From NCBI RefSeq assembly GCF_932526225.1, contig NC_064046.1, positions 11,867,719 through 11,931,718 of the forward strand: a stretch of 64,000 nt of DNA. Direction: 5' to 3'. Made by a program: the position numbers and the translations under genes. Positions 23,985 through 35,092 of this stretch are shown piece by piece. Numbering within the stretch: position 1 is the stretch's first letter; each line of letters starts with the position of its first letter. Below the pieces are notes generated by a model. The model did not search any database and was not told where the DNA came from. It was given only the letters and a program-made list of their open reading frames with translations. Origin of the DNA: Nematostella vectensis. Its lineage: Eukaryota; Cnidaria; Anthozoa; Actiniaria; Edwardsiidae.

Positions 23985-26900
23985 CTAGTCATCGTCATCG
24001 TCGTCATCATCCACGTCTTCCATGTCATCAGCAGCCTCCATGGCTTCCTCTTGGGCTTTCTTTAGTGCCCGTTCCTCCTCGACCGTGGGGTCGTCCACCT
24101 CTGTCACTTCCGGTACGGTGGGGTATTCCTCCATGGTCGGTGGGGGTGGGGGTGGGGTGTAGTTGCTGGCATCGTATTTGTGACCCCAGCCGATGTAAAT
24201 GTTCTCGAATTTTCTACAAAACAAAAGGGTTCATACGAAGAGATACAGGCCAATAATGGTGGACAAGATTTATAATCAAAGGATAATCACAGGTAGCTCG
24301 AGCCTCATTCAAATTGTAGAGGTGAGCTCGTTGTGAATGACGCAAATGGGTGCCAAATACAGAAATTTGTACGGTGATTATTTTACGCGTAAGCGCCATC
24401 GGCGAGAGCGCATGACAGCTAGGGTAGAAGGGCATGTGATAGCACGAGGCTGTACAATTCTTGTTCTAGAAAAATGCGTAAGCAACGGCAATTGGTTAGA
24501 GCGCATGACGGCGAGGATCGAGGAGGGGGAACACGTGGGGTCCCACGTGATTAGAACGTGCCTATACAATACTTACTTGTCCTTGGCGAACGCGTAAGCC
24601 CCAGGCCACCGATTAGAGCGCATGACGGCGAGGGCGTACTTAGGAAGAAGCTCTGACGACACGTACGGCGTCCATGCCGGCATCCCATTCACGGGCTCGT
24701 CATCTGCTACGGACATAAGCAGGGTAGGGCCTGTCTCCTTCTTCGGTTCCTCCACCTCATCTCTCTCCTCATCCTCCTCCTCTTCCTCGAACTCCTCCTC
24801 GGTCTTTTCGATGGGGTTGTGCCACACGCATCTTCCCTGGAATTCAATAATAAGATTGTAAGACGAAATGTTTTATTTTTGGCACGTGTTAGCCCTGTAG
24901 TAACAAAGGGCGTCACCCCTGGAATTCAATAATAAAATGGTAAGACGGAGTGTTTTATTTTTGGCACATGTATGCCCAGTAGGAACAAAGGGCGTCGGGT
25001 TTAAACCAAAAGGCCCGGGTTTAAACCAAATATCGCTTATCTTCAGATCTTTTCAGAGTTTAGCAAATTTTAGCATTTAGCATATCTAACGATGTTTATT
25101 TTGCGCTTAACGAATACATGAGACATTCCAAGGGTTTTTAAGGAACTCTCCTAGGAAGAGTTAAAACTTTTTTTTTTTATTTTGGCCAAATTAAGGGCGT
25201 GAAAATTTAGAGGAAATGGGGAAGACAGAGAATTTTTCTCGTGGGCTTATGGACCTTTTCTAGAATGTTGCATTGATTTTTACAGGGATTTAACAACCAG
25301 TCGTGAATTTACCTGTGGCAGAATATGTTGGACGTGATGGACCCAGTTGTTGAGGGATGGATCAGCCAACTCCCGGACGTTGATCCCCTCAAAGTCGACA
25401 TTAAGCATGTAAGAATCCCTTTCCTCTCCCTCTTCCTCCTCTTCTTCCTCCTCCTCAAACATGTAGTAGCCTGCAGGGCTAATATGGCTGCCTGCAGATA
25501 TCCTTGCAATCTGAGCCCGCAGGTAATTGGTCTCATTGCCAGGGAAGGGAGGGTAGGAAACAATCTGGAAGAAAGAGGTTTGTTAATGGAGCTGTGTTAT
25601 GGGTAACATGCATGAATGAAAAAAGTTTTTTCGAGCGCTCACATGTAGTTGAGATATCCCAGGTACAATATACAGAGTTTGATTCAAAAGAAAATCGTAA
25701 CTTTTGGTAGGATCTACATGGAAGATGTCTATATAATGGTGTCTATTATAAGGAAGTTATACCCTATACCACTAGTTAAGAAATTAAAGGAACTATTTCT
25801 GTAGGTTCTGACCAAGGGTTTGGGGTTTTAGCAAGTAAGGGTGAAATTTTTCATATTTTTAACTCAACCCATTTTTTTGCAGTGAATCTCTTTGTTAAAA
25901 AAACTCAATATCCATGTTAAACACTTACTATGTAGGATACTGAAATGGTGATCTAGTAACAGACCCATAGTTCCCTGGAGGGGGGGGGGGGACTCTCCAG
26001 AAAAGTAGACGGGGGTGATCATCACATGTAGGGTATAAAATTTCAATCAACGCCATCCCTTAGGAGGTGTTGAAGGATTTTTTCTGATTTTGCCATCTGT
26101 TAGGGTATAAAATTCAACCAACTGCTATTCCTAAAGGAATGTTTAACATTTTTTTCCGATTCTGTTATCTCTTGATAGGGTATAAAATTTGACCAATTGC
26201 TATTCCTAAGAAGTGTTTAGCATTTTTTTTCTGATTCTGCCATCTCATAGGGTAAACAATTCCTTTGACCACACCCAATTTGCCATCTCTTTGGGGTGAG
26301 AATTTCTTTTGACCACACCCAAAGTGCCCTACTTTAGGTTTAAAATCCATTTTGCTTACGAGTCCCTCCCTGGGATAGTTCCCCAATATGGTCTTGCTTA
26401 TGCAAAATCAATGCAAGATCAATCTGCAGATCAGTGACATGGTAAAGTCCTCTACTTACTGGGGCATCCAGTCTACCAGTGAGGAATTTCCTAATCTGTC
26501 TAGAAATCCCAATCTGTGCAGGTGTGACTGGTGGAAGTTTAATCCAGGGTTTTCCAGCTGCAAAATAAAATGAAAACAATCTGAGATCAGCATACCAGAG
26601 CAAAGCATGTGTGCCAACCACATTTATGTAAGGATTATTTCCCAATGTATCAAATGCTAACCACAGCCTTATCCACTATTTGGAAGATTATTTTTGCACA
26701 TTTGAATTGAGGGGGGGGGGGGTCGTTCTTCTACTCTTTAGAGAGGAATAATAGAGATTCTTTGGGTTTAAATTTCTCCTTACATGTTTGAATGGCATAG
26801 GCCTATCCATTCCATAGTCTAGTACATGTTTAGAATGCGAAACTGCACAGTTGACAATATTAGTATTAAACAAGGTATAGTCTCCTATTTCATTATAAAC

Positions 26901-29900
26901 TTACGTTCTGTGGTGACAAAGTAGACTTTCTTATTTGCCCCTGCTCTGTTTTCTTCCTTTGGTATTACTGGAGGAGGTTTCCAGTCTGGCTTAGGGGTGT
27001 CATCCTCCTCAGCAACTTCTTCATCTGAAGAACAAAAAAAATTACTGAATGGTTAAGCTCTTCATTTTTATGATGCAGAACAACAAATCATTAAAAAATA
27101 AAATAGAAAATAGCTTTTACATAGTTACTAACCTTCTTCATTTTCCTCTTTCTCTTTTTCTTCTTCTTCTCCTTCACCCTAGAAAAGTTGATGGGGTTAA
27201 AACAAGATCCAGGAGATGCCTTGACTCCCCCTTTAATAACTAAAATGTTATAATTTTCTTTCCATTTGATGAGCTACCACAAGTTCACTCAACAACTACG
27301 AGGGCTCGGAAATTTAAATACAAAATATTCCCTACCCCTCAGGTTATCTACTGTAATGAACACTTATTGTTGGCCTTTATGGCTATTGGTGCCACACTAC
27401 CTTTTCCCATAGCTATGATATGCCAGACATGACGGAAAAACATGGCTTGACATTTCAAATAAGCTAATTTCAAGTTGAATAAGGCGGAAAGTTCCCCTAA
27501 GTACTTAGTGAGTAACATCAAACAAAATATCAGATGCGACTTTTTTTAAATCAATGCGACTTGGACTGAAATTTTTTGTTCATTTGCTTTTCGTTCCTGA
27601 GCTCATACGTAGCGCAAGGATGATCAAGGAAAAAAATATCTGAAATAGCCAAAATCTGGGTGTGTGAATTTCAGCCTCACGTTATTTGTGTTTTGAAAAG
27701 AGAAAATCAGTCATGAAAATACAATGAACTGATGGCCATTGCGAGAAAAAGGTATCTTCTCTCTCCATTTCTTTGAAGTGCGCATGTTCAGGGTTTTTCT
27801 GTCATGTTGATATGCCATGGAAACACTGGCATCTTACCTCTTCTTCCTCCTCCTCTTCTTCTTCTTCTCCTTCTCTATACTCAACCTCAGCTATGTAATA
27901 ATTGTTCTCAATGCCAAAGAGCTTTCCTGAAAAATAGGAAAGTTATGGTTAAGCATAATGAAGTAACATTTACTATTAAAGATTGGTTGTTAATAATTCT
28001 AAAAGGATATCATTTTCTTTCAATGTATATATACATTAAGAAAAGCCCTAGCTCAAACCTACCCCAGAAGTGAACAGTCTGCAGAGGTTTTGAGTCAACT
28101 AGTTGTTTTAGAGAAAGAAATATTCTAAACATCTCTTCTCTGCTCAGGCCGATCCCAGCTTGTTCAAAGTAGAAAGCCAGGTTCATCAGGTCTGGAAGTG
28201 GTGTCTCAACATCTTCCTCTGCCTCAGGCTCACCCCCCTCACCAGCACCTTCTTTCTACTCAGCAAAATAGGGGAAAGGTTTAGCCATAAAGTATAACAG
28301 GGGTGTATAAAAAGGTAAAAGAGAGCACAATATTGAAGAAACAATTCTCATGTAAGTTCGCTTCTGCTGTTAGGTTTACAAACATTTTCTTTTTCTCAGA
28401 AAAAATTCTCTCAGGTAGGATATATCACAGAAACATTTGAATGTGCAATGTTTTCTCACATTTAGGATATAGAGAATACTACATGGAAAGTTTGTGCGTA
28501 TGGTTTATATTCACGAGTTGTGCAGTATCAAAAAATGAACGAGTGAGTGCAGCGAACGAGTGAATAAAAAATGTACAAAGCACTTTTCATGCTGTATTTT
28601 GTTTATATATACATACTGAGGAATTTATAATAAGCTTATTACATTTTATTAGACATGGCTGCAGAGGCTCCAAGGTTTGTGCTTTTCGACGGTTCCAAGA
28701 CAGACAGAAACTTACGTTAAAATGAATCTGTCTCGCTAATGTCACGCACGAGACTGTAGCTCATGTTACACAGTAGTGCACTTTTTAATCTCTAAAATCT
28801 TGAAATATAAGAAATAAAACTAAATGGAAAATGCTTGTACGATTTTTATGCACTCGTTGATGCGTTGGGATTGAAGCCATTTGAGTGCAGTGAAAAAATA
28901 TAGTTCGTCCAATCAGAACCGTGAACAACTTTTCTTCACAATGAAAAAACGTTGTTCATGATTTGCTGAGACCAGTGAACAAACGAAAATTTACTGAATA
29001 TGTTTTCAGTGAGTATTTCTCAGTATGTATATAATAAATAAGGAGGATGCAAGAGAGTAGGTTGAATCACCTCAAGTGAAGACACAATAATGGTTAACTG
29101 TAGTTGATTTCATATATTATAACTACAGTGGGAAATCTTATATAGTTGGGATTATATACTGAATGGTAAAAGTCTGGAAAAAGCTAGTGGAGGACGGCAA
29201 GCTACTATCACGCTTTCCAGCAAATTCAAGAAATAAATGAGCTCCCAGTGCGGAGGGTACAAAATGCAGGTTGCAGGTTAGATGCAGGTTGAGTACAAAA
29301 TGCAGGTCGGGTGATTTTACAGTTTTTTTTTTGCTTTCTCTATTTCATTAAATTTCTACGGCCCAAGTGACGTGTTAAAATATTGAATACTTAGATTCTC
29401 GTTTATTACTAAGCAATTATGTGACCTTGGGAATAATACGAATATCTTGCCAGCGATTTGCTGCACATCAAGCAAACTTGGATCAAGTAATGTATAACAG
29501 TATAAATATCTCGGTAAAAATTGTATAAGAACGTAAACCCACGAATTTTCCTCCGCTACATGTTTAACATACTGGTGCACCCCCACCCCCCTTCCTCCCC
29601 TCGAGAAAGTGAACCATTTATCTAACAGATATAGTCACCACATTTTGGAGTTTATTCAATTTATTTTTGGTTGATGAGCAGCAAATCACTGGCGAGATAT
29701 TCGTAGTTTCCCCACGGTCACGTGATCTGTGACGTAACCACCTATACATATTTTTTTCACTTGTCCATGTGACATTATACATTAATTGACCCAAGTTTGG
29801 TTGAGTGCAGCAAAGTCACGGGATTGCTTATGCTTAGTTATAAAAAAGAATCTGAGTGTCACGTGAGCCGTAGAAATTGAATGAAATAGAGGAAGCAAAA

Positions 29901-30653
29901 AAAAAAAAAACAGTAAAATCTCCCGACCTGCATTTTGTACCCTCCTCTCCCACTCCCTATGACATTCCAATAGCTAATTATATTTGATGGCTTGGTTTTT
30001 GTGGAACATTTGGTCTTCCTACCTCAAACAGTTTCTGTTGCATTTCTGCAGTTTCCTTGTCTTGGGCTTTAGCACTTTCATCCTGCAAGCAATTCCACAA
30101 AAGTAAGAGCTAAAAGTACTTTCTCTAGGTTATGATTTTTTCCAAATCATAAAAATATCAACAAGCAAATGATCAATATTTCAAAAACTTTATGGTTCTT
30201 AAAACACGCTACTAACCTCAACTTTTTCTTTCTCTCCTATTTTTACTTTATTGCTAAAATCTTCAAGCACATCTACGAAAGAAATGATAGTTCAAAGACT
30301 TCACTTACGATATAGAAAACGTATCCGCATTTTACTGGAGTAAGACATGACAAGGAATGGCGATATCGACCTTATAAGAGTATTCTGTATATTCCTTGTA
30401 TGTACTCCGTGAACTTACCTACGCAGTTGTTCGGTCTCTCATCGAGCACTTTGCCTATTACCTCGCTAAGATGGTCATATCTAGACAGGAGAAATTAGTA
30501 GTTTGAGAAATCCAGTAAGAATAGGAAACTCTACCAACCACTCATAAATTAACATTTGTACAACAACACTTACAAATTTTTGTTAGAAGAAGCACTATTC
30601 TTCAGCAGATATGCTTTAGCATTTTGTATATCAACCTCTAATCCAGCATTCAT
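23985..30653 (-). CDS. RSPH4A/RSPH6A: Radial spoke head protein 4/6 homolog
   Basis: Twelve coding exons in consistent phase: 30653-30574, 30480-30419, 30272-30217, 30082-30023, 28255-28063, 27926-27838, 27178-27133, 27024-26905, 26557-26460, 25564-25313, 24836-24577 and 24213-23985, giving 514 residues. The start is the first Met after an in-frame stop. Diagnostic blocks are [103 protein letters not shown] and [15 protein letters not shown]. Glu-rich linkers and a poly-Asp C-terminus are typical. Known role: part of the radial spoke head in 9+2 motile cilia, so ciliary expression is expected. Length is close to Chlamydomonas RSP4/6 and shorter than human RSPH4A. The two vertebrate paralogs cannot be told apart here. 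Both edges of exon 24836-24577 are tandemly duplicated into introns. Confidence 0.96.
24388..24640 (-). repeat. Tandem copies of an RSPH exon end with its donor
   Basis: AGAGCGCATGAC recurs at 24405, 24498 and 24615. The copy at 24615 is in the exon (coding [15 protein letters not shown]). The other two lie in the following intron and still read [10 protein letters not shown] and LAVMRSRRW. The donor region also has a decayed copy, with the intron text near GTAAGTATTGTATAGGCACG matched by AAGAATTGTACAGCCTCG. Confidence 0.85.
24836..24999 (-). repeat. 82-bp tandem duplication covering an RSPH splice acceptor
   Basis: CCTGGAATTCAATAATA occurs at 24836 and again 82 bp later at 24918. The whole unit, through TGTTTTATTTTTGGCAC and AACAAAGGGCGTC, is repeated. 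On the coding strand this duplicates the acceptor TATTATTGAATTCCAG of exon 24836-24577, leaving an upstream decoy acceptor. Confidence 0.85.
26030..26275. repeat. About 70-bp tandem repeat, three units
   Basis: Units begin TAGGGTATAAAATT at about 26030, 26101 and 26176 and end with CTGATTTTGCCATCT-like text; a fourth start at about 26248 is truncated. It lies in an RSPH intron. No coding role is apparent. Confidence 0.7.
28606..29033 (+). mobile_element. Inverted-repeat element in RSPH intron
   Basis: The ends TATATACATACTGAG and CTCAGTATGTATATA are perfect 15-bp inverses. Inside, the stretch GACAGACAGAAACTTA through AATGAATCTGTCTCGCTAA and TGTCACGCAC matches text inside the family A elements. 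Confidence 0.75.
29250..29947 (+). mobile_element. Fold-back element with long terminal inverted repeats
   Basis: The left arm, from GGAGGGTACAAAATGCAGG through GCTTTCTCTATTTCATT and AATTTCTACGG, is matched in inverse order by the right arm ending GACCTGCATTTTGTACCCTCC. The pairing continues inward with gaps (TTGCTGCAC, CAAACTTGG, TAATGTA) to about 29480 and 29780. A smaller inverted pair (GAATATCTTGCCAG with CTGGCGAGATATTC) is also present. It lies in the large RSPH intron. Confidence 0.75.
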
Positions 30654-31708
30654 AATTATTTCTTGAATTCTAGCCCCTCAAATCGGACATAGAGTGGGAT
30701 CGAAAGAGGTTTTATCTATTTTCCATTGATAATGGCCGACACTGTGTTTTAGCACAATTTGTTGCTATGGTAATAAGCTAGGAAGCACACAGCGAGCCCG
30801 CGAAAAAGAACTTGTGAATTTGGTATACCTGTGTTATAAATCATTTGAATAGGACGTTCGCTGTTTTCCTCTTCTCACTAAACAACCACTATTAATTATA
30901 TGACATGGATTTGACAATGGCAACTTTTTATAGATATTGTTTAGAAATGAAACCCAAACTTAATAATTCTGCCCCCACAAATGCTAGAAATTGGATTTTT
31001 TTGTTTGAAACAACTAAAAGTTTTATGTATATTAAAACGTTTTTTTCCTCTGGGAATTTTCTTGCCCCCCCCCCCCCCCCCCTCCACCTCACCTCTGCTA
31101 TACAGGTAAGTGCATACAAGATAAGAGGGGTTGCACATACATCTCTCTTGGCCTAAAAAAATGGTATATTTTTATCACAGGCTATAGGATAATCTGACTC
31201 CGAAATGATGTCTAATGTTTTGTTAGTGTTAAATAAAGCACATATTCCTACCTCAACTGGCCGTATTTGCCTTTGGTTTCGCTCCTCCAGCAAGCTCTGT
31301 TCCTACGCGCTTTTGGGACCTTTCAAACGACGTGCTATGTAACCGACGCCGCCAGGTAAATGAGTAACTCGACCTCCAACGGCGCGTTTTTACCCTTCCC
31401 CATTATGGGGAAGTCGCCGTATGTGGTTCTTTAGCTGATCACAATAGAAGCAGTTCAAGAATATATGACTTTCAAAATTGCGTCAAATGAAAACATAAAC
31501 AGTTACATTATTGAAACAGTACTACCGTGAACACCGGTTAAACCATATTTGTTTACATACATTGTTTTTATACTACATGCTTTTCATACAATACAGAGAA
31601 ACAATCTGTAATTCCGTAAACAACACATACCCACCCCCCCCCCCCCCCCCCTCTCCAAGAAAAAAGTACCACAGGCATACCGTTAACTTCAGAGTTTGAC
31701 CATACAAC
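30654..31708. other. Divergent spacer between RSPH4A/6A and the SDR gene
   Basis: The two genes are head to head, so this stretch must hold both promoters. It contains C runs at about 31065-31082 and 31635-31652 and the family K repeat. No clear TATA box is identifiable. Confidence 0.5.
31183..31410 (+). repeat. Family K dispersed repeat, long copy
   Basis: It shares GGCTATAGGATAATCTGA, TGTTAGTGTT(A/G)AATAAAGCACAT, ACGACGTGCTA and GGCGCGTTTTTACCCTTCCCC in order with 10585-10690, which lacks the middle part. Its nature is unknown. Confidence 0.6.
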
Positions 31709-32419
31709 ATGGCGACCTCCAGGGAGCGAGAGGTAGTTGTGATCACAGGCGTCTCTTACGGTCTCGGTCTCGCCATGGTCAAATGGTTCAATGCTAACGG
31801 ACACACAGTGATCGGATGCGCCCGTTCGCAGGATAAAATCGAAAAGATTAACGAAGAATTTGCTTCCGGGAAAGAAAAAAGACAATTCTACGTTGTAGAT
31901 ATCTGCAACAATGAAGCTGTGAAGCAATGGTCACAGCAAGTTATGTTAGATTTCGGTGCTCCATCCTTATTGATAAACAACAGTGGGGTTACAAATAAAA
32001 ACGCGAACTTTTGGGAAGTTCCTACAGAGGAATTTAACAAAGTTGTGGATATCAACATTAAAGGAACAGCTAATGTTTTGAGACACTTTTTACCGTCTAT
32101 GATCGAGGCAAAGCGAAAAGGTGTCATTGTGAATTTTACTTCCGGTTGGGGTCGATGCGTTGCACCGGAAGTAGCTCCGTACTGTACAACAAAATGGGCA
32201 CTGGAGGGTCTGTCCAAAGCTTTAGCAGAGGAGCTTCCAGAGTACCTTACTTGTGTGCCTGTAAACCCTGGAATTATCAACACTCCAATGTTGCAAACAA
32301 ATTTTGGTCGTCAGGGTGCTTCAATGTTTGGCAATCCAGAGCAGTGGGCAAAAGGAGCCTGCCCATATATACTCTCGATCAATCACAGCATGAACGGTGA
32401 GAGTCTCACTTGTGGATAA
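31709..32419 (+). CDS. Short-chain dehydrogenase/reductase, pterin-aldehyde-reductase-like
   Basis: A single uninterrupted ORF of 236 residues. The classical SDR Rossmann fold is clear: cofactor motif TGVSYGLG near residue 14, NNSG (a variant of NNAG) near 91, catalytic Ser in NFTSGWG and the catalytic pair in YCTTK, then NPGIINTPM. The wording HTVIGCARSQDKIEK, VLRHFLPSM, SGWGR..APYC..KWALEGLS and the C-terminal NGESLT resemble plant NADPH-dependent pterin aldehyde reductase more than the usual animal SDRs I can recall. An Arg near residue 39 following the second strand (CARS) suggests NADPH. The substrate is inferred, not shown. It is odd as an intronless gene among intron-rich neighbours, head to head with RSPH. 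Confidence 0.88.
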   Translation: MATSREREVVVITGVSYGLGLAMVKWFNANGHTVIGCARSQDKIEKINEEFASGKEKRQFYVVDICNNEAVKQWSQQVMLDFGAPSLLINNSGVTNKNANFWEVPTEEFNKVVDINIKGTANVLRHFLPSMIEAKRKGVIVNFTSGWGRCVAPEVAPYCTTKWALEGLSKALAEELPEYLTCVPVNPGIINTPMLQTNFGRQGASMFGNPEQWAKGACPYILSINHSMNGESLTCG

Positions 32420-32942
32420 ACACTAGCTACTTGCCAACTTGGTCAACATACGGGCCCCTGACCATATAGGCCGGTGTTAGACCTTCCTGTGTAGCTGCTT
32501 AGACATTAGCAAAAGCTAAATTAGGCAAAATCTATTTAAGTATAAGTAAGTATTAAGTACTTCCTCTGTATCTGGGGAGCTAAGAAAACCACAGAAGTCA
32601 CATGATTCTATCTGTGATAACGATATCATTCCAGCATAAAACCATGTTTTGTCCAGAACATATCATTTACATAAAACAGAAAGAGACACAATTTATTTTT
32701 CTGGCCAAGAAAAAGCAAGAAGAAAGAAAAAAAGAAGAAAGAATGAAATGCCAGCTGTATAGCACTCAAAATTGTAGATGAACCCAGAGCCTTTACGATG
32801 ATAACATGCTTTCTGTAAAATGGAATGGATAGAGACTGCGGCGATATCAGGAAAGACGGAGATCAAATCATGAAAAGGTAGGGTTAACAGTTTTGAAACA
32901 AGAATGTTACTAAAATACAAGACTCCTGGGAGGAGTCTGGGA

Positions 32943-33232
32943 GTGAATAGGTTCGCGGATCGGCGGATTCAGCCCCGAAATGCCCACGGATTTCGGATTT
33001 TGACGATTATTTCAGCGGATTGCAGATTTTGGAAATACGGCGGATCACGGATCTGTTGACAATTTGGGCAATTTGATTTTGACTGCTTTGACGGTCGAAT
33101 TTCGGATTTTAAATTAATTTCAATCAGTGCTATTGTTTATCTGTCAAACCATGCGTATCTAAAAATATCTGCAGATCCACGGATTTGCCCCGAAAATGTT
33201 GCTGATCGGCGGATTTACATACCCCTATTCAC
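32943..33232 (+). mobile_element. Inverted-repeat element built of GCGGATT words
   Basis: The ends GTGAATAGG and CCTATTCAC are inverted. The inside repeats GATCGGCGGATT, CCACGGATTT and GCAGATTT-like words, with GCCCCGAAA near both ends. It has no ORF and lies downstream of the SDR gene. Confidence 0.55.
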
Positions 33233-33837
33233 CCCCCCCCCCACTCCTGGTGAGTGATGGATGTAACTGTACCTTAAGATATTTTAGGTGTGTAGAATAT
33301 AAGGTTGTGTAATATTTTTAGTGAGAAGAGTTTGATAGGATGTTGGGCTTGTAAGATATTTTTCTGAGGGAGGGATTTACACCCATTGAATACTCTAGTG
33401 GTTTGTCCTGAGAATTTTCTTCAGAAACCTTAATCATCACCCTTGACAATAGGTTTTATGGGCATACTGTATGTATATGCACAAGAAAGTGTTATATAGA
33501 ATTTAATTTGTATAAACCTAATAATCAAGCTGTATTATAATTTAGATTTGAACAAATGGATCTGTTGGGCAATGACATTACATTGGCAAAGACACTAGAT
33601 CACCATAGGCAACTCAATATGTATTCTTTCTCACCTCGCTGAATAACGAATAAATTAATTTATATATATAGATATATTAAAATTATCTTTATTTCTGTTC
33701 CACAATCTGTTCAGACACAAAGACGAAATCACATTTTTACAATTAACAGTGTTTTACAGTCCTGCATGTCAGTACCCATAACCAGAGTATCATGATTTTT
33801 GAGTTCTGAAAGTTTCTATAACCTTCAGAGTATTAAC

Positions 33838-34098
33838 CCCCTGGGGGGGGGGGGTCTTCCCATGTTGACTTGATAGGGTGCCTGTCGTATTTAAAGGGGT
33901 CAAAATTGGGCCTCAGGTATTTTAGGGGATATCTGAGAAAAAATAGTGTTTTCTCTTAGAATTGGTATTATTTAAGGCTTCTGGGGTATTTTTTAGGAAA
34001 GCAATTTTGGTGTGCCAGTATATTTCAGGGGTATGGGGGATTTTTTTTCAAATTTCCCTATTACTTTTACCCTAAAGACCCCCCCCCCCCCCCCGGTA
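33838..34098 (+). repeat. Family I dispersed repeat, copy 2
   Basis: It carries GACTTGATAGGGTGCCTGTC, TTTTCTCTTAGAATTGGTA, GTGTGCCAGTA and AATTTCCCTA in the same order as copy 1, bounded by CCCTGGGGG at the left and a C run at the right. Confidence 0.75.
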
Positions 34099-34887
34099 TT
34101 TTTACTGTATGAGTTTCGCTTGGTGTGTGTTCAAAATGACTTTGGAAAAAAACTGCATTTTGTGTAGCCAGAAACAAAAAAAAAACAAAACAGAAACGGA
34201 ACTCAACCTTTTGTCAAACCTAAGAAGATAGCAAAAGTGCAAAATACACCAAATTAGTGTTTAAACTTATATTGTCATTACCATCACTGTATGTATATAG
34301 AACAGGAACTAAGTATTCAAATCCTATGCCAGACTCTATTTGAATGTGGATAATTTCCTTGATATATGGTTTTCTTATATCCTTGGAAAAAAGTTAATAA
34401 CATTATAGATTAGACAGGGAACTGTACAAACAAACGTGATTTCATGTGTTGGTGTCTGATCCAATTTGTCATTGGATGGTTTATTAGGCTTAACATGCCA
34501 AATGCTACTCAAACAAACGCTAATGACATTGATTAATGAAGACAATCCTGTTACAGGGTGAGATTATACCTCTAGGTATTACCTACAATCCTCAACAAAA
34601 GTAAGTGGGACACTCCCCATATGAACAACCGCCAACCCTCTCCCCCGATTAATATTGGTTAGAGGCGATTTTTCAGCTCAAAACACAAGCAGTAGCAAGG
34701 TGATCATTTGCCCTCCAACATTGAGGAAGGGGGAGGGAAAGTGTCCCATTAGTTTTGTAACAGATTGTAGGTTTATCAAATCACCCAGAAGATATTTCTT
34801 GGGAACATTGAACAATCTCTTTCCAAGGGGTTCTAGAATTGTTGGCCAATTTCATTGTCAAAGATACTAGATCACTATAGGCAACTC

Positions 34888-35092
34888 GATATGTTCTTCC
34901 CTTGTTGACCTGATAGGCATGCTTGTCATATTTTTAGGGGTCAAAATCTGGCATCCGAGAAAAAAACAGGGGTTTCTCTTAGAATTTGTATTTTTAGGGC
35001 TTCTGGGTACTTTAAAGGGGAGCAATTTTTGTGTGCCAGTAATTTTTAGGGGTATTTTTTTTTTCGAATTTCCCTACTAGCATTTCCCTATT
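34888..35092 (+). repeat. Family I dispersed repeat, copy 3
   Basis: It carries TTGACCTGATAGGCATGCTT, TTTCTCTTAGAATTTGTA, GTGTGCCAGTA and TTCGAATTTCCCTA in the same order as the other two copies. Confidence 0.75.

Noticed and set aside
23978-24256. Plus-strand ORF over the end of the RSPH gene
   Set aside because: It is the antisense shadow of the Asp-rich last RSPH exon.
31568-32283. Minus-strand ORFs opposite the SDR gene
   Set aside because: Antisense shadows; the plus-strand frame carries all SDR motifs.
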